From assembly GCA_022447545.1 (NCBI GenBank), contig JAKVBI010000004.1:1-64000 (forward strand): DNA of 64,000 nt, read 5' to 3'. Shown in pieces: positions 18,969 to 27,327 of the stretch (position 1 is the stretch's first letter; each line of letters opens with the position of its first letter). The notes below the pieces were generated by a model that did no database searches, had not been told where the DNA came from, and saw only the letters and a program-made list of their open reading frames with translations. Origin of the DNA: Myxococcota bacterium (GTDB lineage: Bacteria; Myxococcota_A; UBA9160; SMWR01). The position numbers were made by a program, and so were the translations under genes.

Positions 18969-19748
18969 TCAGCGTCTGTGCAGAGTCTGATACGAAGCCT
19001 CTGGATCAGACACAGCTTGGAAACCGTGAGTTGCGCAAAGATGTTGATGGGAAAAGAAGGCCCGCCGGAGGCGGAGAGCCTCGAGCATTCCCCGTCGCAT
19101 GTCCTCTAGTGCCCGAGGGGTATCGAGCAGATCTCGCGCCACTTTTTCCAGGTCCTTGGCGTGCTGATCATCCACGGCACAATGGAGGTCGAAGAAGACG
19201 CAGTCCGGTGCTTTCAGGCTCTTCACGGCTCGGAGTGCTGCCGAAAGCTGCCTGTAGACGGGTCGCACGACCCCCTCGGTACCCAGTCCTAGAGCGCCGA
19301 GCGCCGCCGCGGGACTGGCCGTATCGAGGAAGGCGAGCATGCGCTGCCTCCACCGGCGCCCGGCTGAGTCCGAAAGGTCGAGGTCGGCCTCTTCCAGCCC
19401 CAGGGCGAAGCAAAAGCGGCGATACAGTTGCGAGTGCGGAACCCCATCGACCTCATCCGGATCGATCCCGAGTGCCCACAGTGGGTCGCGGTCACTCGGG
19501 TCGAGGTGGCCCTGCTCCTCTTGAAGATTCCGCTCCAGAAGCTGCCGGTGCTCGGACCGTTCGAGTTTCCCGATCAAACTACAGAGGTAGCTGGGAAAAC
19601 CTGACGCATACGCGCAGTAGTCCTGGGCAAAACGCCGCAGAACCGACTCCATCTCGCAATAGCGGTGGGCTGCGACATTCCGCAGCCAGACATGATTCAC
19701 CGCGCTGTGAGCCTGACTTTCCAAGTCGAGTACCAGAAGAGCGTCCAT
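18969..19748 (-). CDS. Heme-oxygenase-like diiron (HDO) protein
   Basis: 259 residues, all-helical in appearance. It carries a pattern of metal ligands as in the iron-containing redox/HDO family: EEQGH near 77-81, a Glu in GTEG near 158, and DLHCAVDDQH near 188-196. Family members (UndA, SznF core, CADD) use iron and O2 for oxidative cleavage, N-oxygenation or self-sacrifice reactions. The substrate is unknown, and no biosynthetic partner adjoins it. The upstream 250 bp (19749-19999) separates it from the DUF5916 gene on the same strand. Confidence 0.72.
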   Translation of the reverse strand: MDALLVLDLESQAHSAVNHVWLRNVAAHRYCEMESVLRRFAQDYCAYASGFPSYLCSLIGKLERSEHRQLLERNLQEEQGHLDPSDRDPLWALGIDPDEVDGVPHSQLYRRFCFALGLEEADLDLSDSAGRRWRQRMLAFLDTASPAAALGALGLGTEGVVRPVYRQLSAALRAVKSLKAPDCVFFDLHCAVDDQHAKDLEKVARDLLDTPRALEDMRRGMLEALRLRRAFFSHQHLCATHGFQAVSDPEASYQTLHRR

Positions 19749-19999
19749 ACAGGATCAGTCGGCGAATCCGAAGAAATCGGACCAGAAATCCCGAAAAACC
19801 CTAGTTCGAAACCCCGAAGACAAAACCAGAACGACACCAGAACGCCCGAAGGCTTTCCTCTCAGGTCAGGAGATCCTGCGATGCCTGCGCTCAAAGCCCG
19901 GAACTCTACAGCCCCCTCCGATTCAGAAGGCCTCGAGTCATAAACTGGCTCTTTCCTACTAAAAGAGGCGGCACCCGCACTCGGCGTCGAGGGATCCCC

Positions 20000-22225
20000 T
20001 TAAAAGCGAAATGCCCAGCCCACCTTGATGATCGGCTCGGTCCGGCCGCGAGTCACCTCTCCGTCGAGATTGTCGATTCCCTGATTCAGGACGACGAAGA
20101 TCTCTCTGGAATCCTGAATGATCCAGCGCAATCGGCTGTTGATCCCCATCGAATTGCTGACGTTGTCGTACTGAATGAGGTTGGTCCAGGAGATGTTGGG
20201 AGTGAAGAAGATGGCGGCGCGAGCGACGACCACATGGGTGAGGGACTCACCCGTTGGAAGGCGAATCAGACTCATCTGGTAGTTCACTCCGAACAGCCAG
20301 TGCTTGGATGGGCGCCACTCGATCGTTGGCATGACCAGCAACCTCGTCCCGCCGTAGTATTCACCGCCACCAATGATGAAATCACCCGTGAGTGGCCAGT
20401 TTCTCGACCCTCGGATCAACAGTGCAGCTTCCTCATAGTGGTATGCACCAGCCTCAACGAGCGCATTCCCAGGGAGTTCAAAATCCGCAAAGGGACGCTC
20501 GAAGGTGTGCTGATAGCTCATCTCCAACACAGCACCGATCGACGTCTCGATCTTGATGGGGGTGAGTCGAATCCGGCCGGATTCAACGAGATTCGAACGG
20601 TCGGTGATGAGGTCTCCTTCCGCTTGGAGGAGAAACGACCGAATGAATCCGAATCGACGGAATCGATAGCGAAAGGCTGCGTCGTAGCGGCGGATACCTG
20701 GGCGGTTGACAAATCCGAGTTCAGGATTGAAGTTCTCTGCGAGTTCCTTGTAGGCAATGCTCCAGTTCACGATGTCATTGGGGTAGGTGAGCTTCGCCCC
20801 GTAGGCGAATTGGTCTCGGTCCACTCCAGATGTGAAACTATGTTGCACCCAGGCCGTACCCGTGAGCGCATTGTTTCCTGAGAAATTCGTATTCCGATAC
20901 TGAAAGTCGACTCCCACGACGCTGTTGTCGACGAGACCATCGGGATCTCCACGGGTGAAGATTGCGCCTACGGTCGACTCGGCCAGAACATTGGCCGCAA
21001 CACGCCCCACCGTCAGATTCTGGCGACTGACGTTTTCATACTTGTCGACCAGGGTGTTGAGAAACCCCATCTTGTATCCACCGACACGCCCAGTGACTTT
21101 CCCGCCTGCGAGAATCGTGACGGGGACGAAGAAATCGACAGCCGGGTCGGGTTGAACGATTCCAATGCGTCGGGAGAAGAAGGGCTTCCCGTTTTCCGGC
21201 GTGCCCAGAAAGTTGTTCTGCAACTCTCCAAATTCGAAAATGAGTGCATCCTGTAGAAAGAACTCACGCTTCTCGGGAAACGAAATCGCGAAACGCGTGA
21301 AGTTCAGCCTGCGAACATCGACCTCGGTCTCTCCAAAATTCGTATTCGCAGTCAACGTCGTCGTGAGCGACGGAAGCAATTTAAAAAAGATGTCTCCACT
21401 GGGGTCCGTTTGTGATTCCGACAGGTTGAACTGGGGATCGTCGATGTAACGCGAGGTCAATGATGCGACGATTTCGAGGCCGAGCCCCTGGCCTGCGCCC
21501 AGCATGCCCTCGAGAATTCCCGCGTTTCCGAGGTCCGCAGGGTACCGTTCGGGGTGTGGATCGGCCCAACGCGCCTCTTCGTTGTTTCGAACGATCCCTC
21601 GAGCCAAGTTGAGCCCCCACGTATCACTTTCGGGGTCGTAGTTGATGGACTGGTAAGGAATCATCATCTCAGCCGACCAACCATTCGCATCGATGGAGGC
21701 CTCGGCGAACCAGATCCCATCCCAGTTCATGGCGAAAGACTTGCCTTCCAGCAGCACATCGCGGCGAGCTCCGGCAGGGTTGACCTCGAACGAATATCCG
21801 TTCTGCCGATCGTGAAATGGGTCGATGACGACCTGAACACGGTCGTTGTAATTCAGAAATGCGTCTCGACTCATCAGGTCCGCGTCGATCTTTTCGACGT
21901 TCGTGTCGTGGGCTCGAATACCAAAGTAGAGAGCTTTGTCGGTCGTCAGGATTCGGAACTCTGTTCTCTGAGAGGGCTTTGCTCCCTGAACTGGAACCAC
22001 CTGAGTAAGGTCGTCGACCAAAGCAGCAGTTTTCCAGACCTCGTCATCAAGACGCCCATCGATCTCAGGCGGAGTCTCAGTCCTCACCACCCGAACCCGA
22101 GGCCTCTCTTCCGCTCCCAATGCAGTCGAAGGAGAAACGAGCCCGACAAATACACCAAGCAGGAAAACGGTCAGGTGCACACGCCCCAATGTCCACACAG
22201 ACGTAATCCGTGTCGAAGCGTACAC
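20000..22225 (-). CDS. DUF5916 outer-membrane protein with CBM9-like domain
   Basis: 741 residues. A signal peptide (VFLLGVFVGLVSPSTALG) is followed by a CBM9-like domain (about 45-240; PPEIDGRLDDEVWKTA, VVIDPFHDRQNGYSFEVNPAG), then a long beta-strand-rich DUF5916 barrel ending in GWAFRF with a terminal Phe. Members are outer-membrane proteins of unknown role, possibly in polysaccharide or nutrient uptake. The start is GTG with GAGGAGAAAGC directly upstream. Confidence 0.85.
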   Translation of the reverse strand: MYASTRITSVWTLGRVHLTVFLLGVFVGLVSPSTALGAEERPRVRVVRTETPPEIDGRLDDEVWKTAALVDDLTQVVPVQGAKPSQRTEFRILTTDKALYFGIRAHDTNVEKIDADLMSRDAFLNYNDRVQVVIDPFHDRQNGYSFEVNPAGARRDVLLEGKSFAMNWDGIWFAEASIDANGWSAEMMIPYQSINYDPESDTWGLNLARGIVRNNEEARWADPHPERYPADLGNAGILEGMLGAGQGLGLEIVASLTSRYIDDPQFNLSESQTDPSGDIFFKLLPSLTTTLTANTNFGETEVDVRRLNFTRFAISFPEKREFFLQDALIFEFGELQNNFLGTPENGKPFFSRRIGIVQPDPAVDFFVPVTILAGGKVTGRVGGYKMGFLNTLVDKYENVSRQNLTVGRVAANVLAESTVGAIFTRGDPDGLVDNSVVGVDFQYRNTNFSGNNALTGTAWVQHSFTSGVDRDQFAYGAKLTYPNDIVNWSIAYKELAENFNPELGFVNRPGIRRYDAAFRYRFRRFGFIRSFLLQAEGDLITDRSNLVESGRIRLTPIKIETSIGAVLEMSYQHTFERPFADFELPGNALVEAGAYHYEEAALLIRGSRNWPLTGDFIIGGGEYYGGTRLLVMPTIEWRPSKHWLFGVNYQMSLIRLPTGESLTHVVVARAAIFFTPNISWTNLIQYDNVSNSMGINSRLRWIIQDSREIFVVLNQGIDNLDGEVTRGRTEPIIKVGWAFRF

Positions 22226-22394
22226 GCTTTCTCCTCGATCTATCTATCCGGGATGCGTCGATCAGGCTTCTATCACTGCACAAAGAAAGCCTGTAGTTAT
22301 TGCGAACGCCTGAGGCACAGATCACGGTCCGAGATTCAACGCGATGTGCTCCGAGAATTGCTCAGAGGATTCGGTTCGATGAACCTCGAGATGT

Positions 22395-22679
22395 TCAGTC
22401 GCTGTAGGTATGCATGACGGGCGCACCCGCCATGAAAGGACCAATCTTCGCCATCTCTGCCATGGCGGGAGACTTGCCATGGGCGTCCAGATTCTCCTGG
22501 GTATCCCAGGACTCGACCATCACGTAACGGGTCTCATCTTCGACGCTCCGAAACAGATCGTACATTTCGCAACCCGGATCCTCGGCTTTCACTCTCGCGG
22601 TGGCGGCGCCAGCTGCCGCTTCGAATTCAGCGTTCTTCCCGGGTTGGATCTGCAGCTGGACGGTCAGTCGAATGGACAT
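22395..22679 (-). CDS. Antibiotic biosynthesis monooxygenase (ABM) domain protein
   Basis: 94 residues, the size of a single ABM domain: IRLTVQLQIQPGKNAEFE at the start, then DPGCEMYDLF and MVESWDTQENLDAH. Such dimeric ferredoxin-like proteins act as cofactor-free monooxygenases or as detoxifying enzymes. The start is set by AAAGGAG before ATG at 22679. Confidence 0.85.
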   Translation of the reverse strand: MSIRLTVQLQIQPGKNAEFEAAAGAATARVKAEDPGCEMYDLFRSVEDETRYVMVESWDTQENLDAHGKSPAMAEMAKIGPFMAGAPVMHTYSD

Positions 22680-22950
22680 GGGCTCTCCTTTTGGCGTGAC
22701 GATCAGAATAGTCGACACCCTACCGGATCCAGCCCGAGAACGGGAGAAGAACAGGAACCCATTCCGCCGACTGTCGGGTGGAATCTTCTCAAGGATTTTC
22801 CGCTGCGTATAGACCTATGACCTCGCAGCCGCGACCGCGACGGTGGGCGGGCATATGACTTTCGAATGAGGTTGAAAAGTCAAATCGCGAGGCGAGCGTT
22901 TGAGCTCACGGCCCCAGGTCGACTCTCATCGGTTCTTTATGGCCATTGAT

Positions 22951-23427
22951 CTACGCACCAGTATCGCTGCGCATCACATCCGCGTGTGTCCCTGTTCCCC
23001 GATCTACACGAATCCGCGACAAGCGTCGACTCTTGATCAGCCACTGTCCCTCGACCCGCTGATAGGTCTCGTGATAGTGGCCATAGCCGTGGATCCAGTG
23101 ATCGGTCCCTGCTTCGGCCCACCACAGCATGTCCTCCATGGGCCAGATGCCCGAAGCAGTCGTGGGAGAAGTGATCTCAATCTCGGGCTCGTGGACATGA
23201 TGAGCCGTGGTGCGACCCTCGAGTTGGCGGGCCAGGCGAGCCGCAATGGCTTCTCCGCCCACCACCGGGTCGGTATCCCCAACTTCGCTCTGGAATGTGG
23301 TCGTCACCGCGTCATCCGTGTGGCAGGCCGCATAGCCTGGCCAGTCTTTGAGGTCCATGCTGCGTACGCGACGAGCCTTCAGGCGACGAATCTCCTGAAT
23401 TGCCACCAGCTTCTCCATGTCGTTCAT
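22951..23427 (-). CDS. SnoaL-like (NTF2-fold) protein
   Basis: 158 residues matching the SnoaL_4 pattern: EIRRLKARRVRSMDLKDW, AACHTDDAVTT, a central HHVHEPEIE segment and HYHETYQRVEGQWLIKSRRLSR at the end. This cone-shaped fold hosts hydratases, cyclases and dehydrases or only binds a ligand. The ATG has AAAGGAG upstream. It lies 271 bp upstream of the ABM gene on the same strand; the gap between them shows nothing clear. Confidence 0.82.
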   Translation of the reverse strand: MNDMEKLVAIQEIRRLKARRVRSMDLKDWPGYAACHTDDAVTTTFQSEVGDTDPVVGGEAIAARLARQLEGRTTAHHVHEPEIEITSPTTASGIWPMEDMLWWAEAGTDHWIHGYGHYHETYQRVEGQWLIKSRRLSRIRVDRGTGTHADVMRSDTGA

Positions 23428-23607
23428 GAGTTGCTCTCCTTTCACCTTCCCCAGTGAGCTTCGCACCCCACAGCACGAGACTCCAGGCATTCCATCCTAC
23501 GATTCCTTCCGATCCACCTATGGTTTTGGTGCTCAGAACTCGTTTGCGGCCAGCAACTGGGATAGATTCGATCTTCAGGACGGCCCTCGTGGGCCGAGAA
23601 GAAACGG

Positions 23608-24384
23608 ATGGACCGCCAAATGTCGAACCAATTCGAACGCAAACTCGACGTAAAGGGCACCTTCAACTTTCGGGATGTGGGCCGGTACCCAGCTCGGGAT
23701 GGACACACAACCCGCTCCGGCGTCCTCTATCGAAGTGGCGCACTTCACGATCTCGAGCCCGTAGGCGCCTTAGGGATCCGAACCGTCATCGACCTTCGTG
23801 GTGAAGCCGACGTCGAACGCGACGCGGGCCCTCTGGGCGGGGTGCAGGAGCAAGCAGGGGTCCGCCGGGTTGCGCTTCCCCTCATTCCAACCACCGTTGG
23901 CGACTTGACCGGCCACCAGCACCTGAACGATCGGTACGGCCCGGGCATCTCCGCCGATCGCTACGGGGGCTACCTCGAGATCGGATCGGACAACCTGCGC
24001 AGGGTCTTCCAACTCTTCCGAGATCCCGAAGCCTTTCCCGCGGTGATTCACTGCACAGCAGGCAAGGACCGTACGGGAGTCACCATCGCGCTGGTGCTCG
24101 ACCTCCTCGGCGTTCCCCCGGAGACCATCGTGGCCGACTACGAGATGAGCAATGCCGCTATGCCGGACCTCATCGCCCACCTTCGGGGGGAGCCCGCACA
24201 AGCTGTCGACCTGTCCGAATCCGATCTCGCTAGATTCGGTGCACCGCGGCAAGCCATGGTGGGCTTTCTCGAACAAGTCCACCGTGAGCACGGATCGGCT
24301 CGAAAGCTTCTTGCCACCATCGGTGTGGAGCCCGAAGTGATGAAAACTCTGGAAGACGTGCTACTGGAGCCAGTCTCCTCTTAA
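23608..24384 (+). CDS. Tyrosine/dual-specificity protein phosphatase
   Basis: 258 residues. The P-loop HCTAGKDRTG carries the catalytic Cys and Arg, and NFRDVGRYPARDG with IDLRGEADVERD is the N-terminal pattern of the Y_phosphatase3 family (lipid or protein tyrosine phosphatases such as mycobacterial PtpB). It is convergent with the DUF1214 gene. The start could also be the second Met. Confidence 0.87.
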   Translation: MDRQMSNQFERKLDVKGTFNFRDVGRYPARDGHTTRSGVLYRSGALHDLEPVGALGIRTVIDLRGEADVERDAGPLGGVQEQAGVRRVALPLIPTTVGDLTGHQHLNDRYGPGISADRYGGYLEIGSDNLRRVFQLFRDPEAFPAVIHCTAGKDRTGVTIALVLDLLGVPPETIVADYEMSNAAMPDLIAHLRGEPAQAVDLSESDLARFGAPRQAMVGFLEQVHREHGSARKLLATIGVEPEVMKTLEDVLLEPVSS

Positions 24385-24400
24385 CGCCCGAACGCGACTA

Positions 24401-24414
24401 TGGGCCTCAGCCCA
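24401..24414. terminator. Short hairpin at the end of convergent genes
   Basis: TGGGC-CTCA-GCCCA forms a perfect 5-bp stem that overlaps the last codons of the DUF1214 gene. It lies 17 bp after the phosphatase stop and could serve both transcripts. Confidence 0.4.
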
Positions 24415-25687
24415 CGGCATCGCGCAGGGCAACGGCTCGCTGCCGGATGTGGATCTGTTCCCGCCGTTGCGCGGGGCTGAACTCGGGCGTTCCAGCGGGC
24501 AGCGCTGCACGCACCTCATCCAAGGGCACGGTGCGCACCGATGGAAGGGGATTGTCACGCGTCCAGATGTAGCGATACATGAGAACGCCTTCGGTGGCCC
24601 CCTCGGTGTCCAGCCAATTTTCGACACCTGGATCCCGGTGGGCCAGCACGACGCGACAGCGACCGTCCGCGTCGATGTGGGCCTGCCGATCGTTGATGCT
24701 CGTCACCCGGTTGGCGTAGTCCTGGGTGACAAACCAGGTATTGCACAACTGGACCGACCAGTAGCGGGCGTCGGGCTGATCAAACTCGAAGATCAGGGCG
24801 TCCCCTTCGGCCAATCGGTAGTAATCGTTCCCGTAGCGGATGTCATCCGCCCCCCCTACATACTTGATAGCTGGAGCGGCGTGACCCGGCCGGTGGTTCT
24901 GACGCAACTCGGGAACCCATTCACCCCAGAACTCCAGCGACGTCTGAACCCAGTTGGCAGCATCGTCTAGAATCGCCGCCATCTCCGAGGCCTCCAGGGG
25001 CTCCGGGGAATCCCCCTGAGCCCCGATCCGCTCAATCTGAAAAGTCGCTGGCTCCTCCTTCTCCCAGTCGTGAAAATATTGGCGAATCACGACCTGACGC
25101 GCATCTTCGTGGAGCGGCAGCCAGTTTCCAGACTGCTCCTCACGACTGACGAGAATCTCAAAACTCCCATCGGGTGCCAGGTCGAGTTGTTCAGCAGTCA
25201 AGTTCGCAAAATCCCGGGTATCACCTAGCTGCATGAAGCCCTCGCGCACCTCGATGAGGAAAGTCATGCAACTTCCGCGTGTGCCCGTGATTCGATAGCT
25301 GGCGTCGCTGCGGATGTGCGTCGTCAAGTAATGATTGTCCGCATTCTCAGCCCCCCATTTCATGAAGCTATCTTCAGAGCGAACGAAACGCGGAAAATCC
25401 CGATCCATCAACTCCGCAGCCTGACTGGTGCCGAACTTGAGCAAACCCAGCAGGTAGCGGAAGCCCTGAGCCCGGACACGCGGATCGTCGGGCTGGTCCA
25501 TTTCGAGCAGAACACGCCCCGCACTATCGAGGCTTTGGCAGAAGTCCGTCCAGGCTTTCCCCGAGAGCAACCGCTCTGCATCGACCTCGGGAGCATCGTG
25601 TCTCACTCGAGCAGACCCACGACCGGCCTGCTGAATGCGTCGCGCCGTCGTCAGCCCACCCATGGTGCGCTCATCGGATCCAGACAT
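24407..25687 (-). CDS. DUF1214-domain protein
   Basis: 426 residues, no signal peptide. The C-terminal half has the DUF1214 pattern: GNDYYRLAEGDALIFEFDQPDARYWSVQL, then WFVTQDYANRVTSINDRQ and VLAHRDPGVENWLDTEG. The family is often found with DUF1254 and has no settled function. The start is ATG at 25687 with GAGGAGGG upstream. It diverges from the selenoprotein peroxiredoxin gene across 234 bp. Confidence 0.82.
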   Translation of the reverse strand: MSGSDERTMGGLTTARRIQQAGRGSARVRHDAPEVDAERLLSGKAWTDFCQSLDSAGRVLLEMDQPDDPRVRAQGFRYLLGLLKFGTSQAAELMDRDFPRFVRSEDSFMKWGAENADNHYLTTHIRSDASYRITGTRGSCMTFLIEVREGFMQLGDTRDFANLTAEQLDLAPDGSFEILVSREEQSGNWLPLHEDARQVVIRQYFHDWEKEEPATFQIERIGAQGDSPEPLEASEMAAILDDAANWVQTSLEFWGEWVPELRQNHRPGHAAPAIKYVGGADDIRYGNDYYRLAEGDALIFEFDQPDARYWSVQLCNTWFVTQDYANRVTSINDRQAHIDADGRCRVVLAHRDPGVENWLDTEGATEGVLMYRYIWTRDNPLPSVRTVPLDEVRAALPAGTPEFSPAQRREQIHIRQRAVALRDAVG

Positions 25688-25921
25688 GGGTTCCCTCCTC
25701 TCTTCGAACGGATGGATCATACACGCGCCCAGAGGCTAGAGGCCGACGTGGCTCGGGCGATTGGATGCGGAGAACTCCTCAAGTTGTACATTTCCCCAAT
25801 CAGTGATCCAACGGATCGAGAGAAGTCTAATGTCGGCCTTCTCCAAGCAGCTCGAAGATTGGCGAACCGATCCAGAAACCCCACAACCAAAGCGGGCAGA
25901 TTCGTCCGCTTGGAGGTCTCC

Positions 25922-26368
25922 ATGAAGCATGGCGATGTGGTCGCGGAATTCACCGCAAAAGACCAAAGCCAAAACAACGTCTCGTTGTCATCACTTCTCG
26001 AGCACGGACCGGTCGTACTCTTCTTCTACCCGAAAGCCATGACCCCTGGCTGAACGCGGGAGAGCTGCCATTTCCGCGATCTGGCCGCCGAGTTTGTCGA
26101 ACTCGGTGCTCAGCGCGTGGGGATCAGCGCCGATCCGGTGGATCGGCAGAATGCCTTCGATGAGAAGAATGATCTGGGGTTCCCCCTGCTTTCGGACCCC
26201 GACAAGAAGATCGCCAAGCAGTTCGGCGTCAAACGTCTGGGGCCACTTCCCAACCGCCGCGCCACGTTCGTGATCGCAACGAATCGTGAGATCATTGCAG
26301 TCATCAAAAGCGAGTTGAACATGGAGTCACACGCCGACCAGGCGCTCGCAGCGCTGCGCGCTCATTGA
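25922..26368 (+). CDS. bcp: Bcp-type peroxiredoxin, selenoprotein with Sec44
   Basis: 148 residues when TGA at 26051-26053 is read as selenocysteine. The protein follows the Bcp/PrxQ pattern: FFYPKAMTPG, then Sec exactly where the peroxidatic Cys belongs, then TRESCHFRD with the resolving Cys five residues on (Sec44, Cys49), the spacing of E. coli Bcp. GISADPVDRQNAF and FPLLSDPDKKIAKQFGV follow as usual. It reduces hydroperoxides with electrons from thioredoxin. The ATG has GGAGG upstream. A hairpin begins two bases after the UGA. Without recoding it would look like a pseudogene. Confidence 0.9.
26051..26078 (+). promoter_or_regulatory. Candidate SECIS hairpin of the bcp gene
   Basis: CGCGG (26055-26059) pairs with CCGCG (26074-26078); G-U and A-U pairs may extend the stem and leave an AGCTGCCA loop. 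An alternative is GCCA (26067-26070) with TGGC (26082-26085). Neither matches the GGUCU loop of the other selenoprotein gene, so which form SelB reads is open. Confidence 0.5.
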
Positions 26369-26406
26369 GGTGTACTGAGAAACTGAACCCAATGAGAGCG
26401 AAGCGT

Positions 26407-27300
26407 CTACCCACGCGCGCGTGCAGCTAGGAACTCTCGGGTACGCCGCGAGCACCCCGGATCGTCCTCGACCTCGAGCAAAATCGGGTTCAGATCCGTG
26501 ACTCCACTTTCAGCCAGGAGACCGAGCCCATCTTCGACCTCTGAAACCGACCCGATGACGGACAGGCCACTCACCTTCTCGGCTTTCTGCGCCTCCATGA
26601 CACGCTGATAGTTCGGAAGAGCCGTGGAAGGCTGGGTGTAGAAATCGACCGCACTCTTCACGGGCTCGGACCTGTCGGTCACCACGACAGGCAGACTTGC
26701 GACAATACGAGCCGTCTCGGGTAGCAGCGGCCGGACGCGCTCGGCCACGTAGCCCGCTCCGGCGAAGACCAGCGTCACCCCGTCGGTCAACTCCCCCGCA
26801 AGTTCGATCATCCGCGGCCCGAGGGCGGCCAGGATCACCGGTGGAGCCTCGGCTCCCGCGATGGGCGTCCCGACTCGCATCTGCTGGTAGGTGCCCGCGT
26901 ATTTCACATAGTCCCCACGCAGCAGGGGTTGCAAGACTTCGAGCGCTTCACGAGTACGGGCCAACGGGCGGTCGGGATCGAGGCCGAGTTTGCGATCGAG
27001 GATCACGGCGTGGCCACACCCCACACCCAGGCAGAGCCGCCCACCCGTGGCGAGTTGGGTCGTAAGAGCCTGCTGGGCCAGCGCCGTGGGATGGCGGGTG
27101 GGCAACGGAACCACGGAGGTACCGAGTTCAATGCGCTCGGTTCGCAGGCCCGCCATAGCGTAAAGGGTCAAGATGTCATGATCGAAAACCTGACCGATCC
27201 AAATGGTCTCAAAGCCTTCTTCTTCGGCCTTTGAGAACTCCGAGAGAATGGCTTCGAGGTCGGGATTTCCACGTGGGTCGAATTGAATGCCGATTCGCAT
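26407..27300 (-). CDS. LLM-class (luciferase-like, F420-type) oxidoreductase
   Basis: 297 residues, a TIM-barrel luciferase-like protein: RIGIQFDPRG at the start, ELGTSVVPLPTRHPTALAQQA, then GGRLCLGVGCGHAV, characteristic of actinobacterial F420-dependent members. F420 versus FMN use cannot be told from sequence alone. Its ATG is only 27 bp from the ATG of the divergent gene, and no clear ribosome site is present, so the mRNA may be leaderless. Confidence 0.83.
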   Translation of the reverse strand: MRIGIQFDPRGNPDLEAILSEFSKAEEEGFETIWIGQVFDHDILTLYAMAGLRTERIELGTSVVPLPTRHPTALAQQALTTQLATGGRLCLGVGCGHAVILDRKLGLDPDRPLARTREALEVLQPLLRGDYVKYAGTYQQMRVGTPIAGAEAPPVILAALGPRMIELAGELTDGVTLVFAGAGYVAERVRPLLPETARIVASLPVVVTDRSEPVKSAVDFYTQPSTALPNYQRVMEAQKAEKVSGLSVIGSVSEVEDGLGLLAESGVTDLNPILLEVEDDPGCSRRTREFLAARARG

Positions 27301-27327
27301 GGGTGGAAGATAATCTACAGTATCCCA

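Noticed and set aside
26051-26053. Bcp gene as a pseudogene broken by TGA
   Set aside because: The TGA replaces exactly the peroxidatic Cys, and the rest of the frame is intact, so it is read as a selenoprotein.
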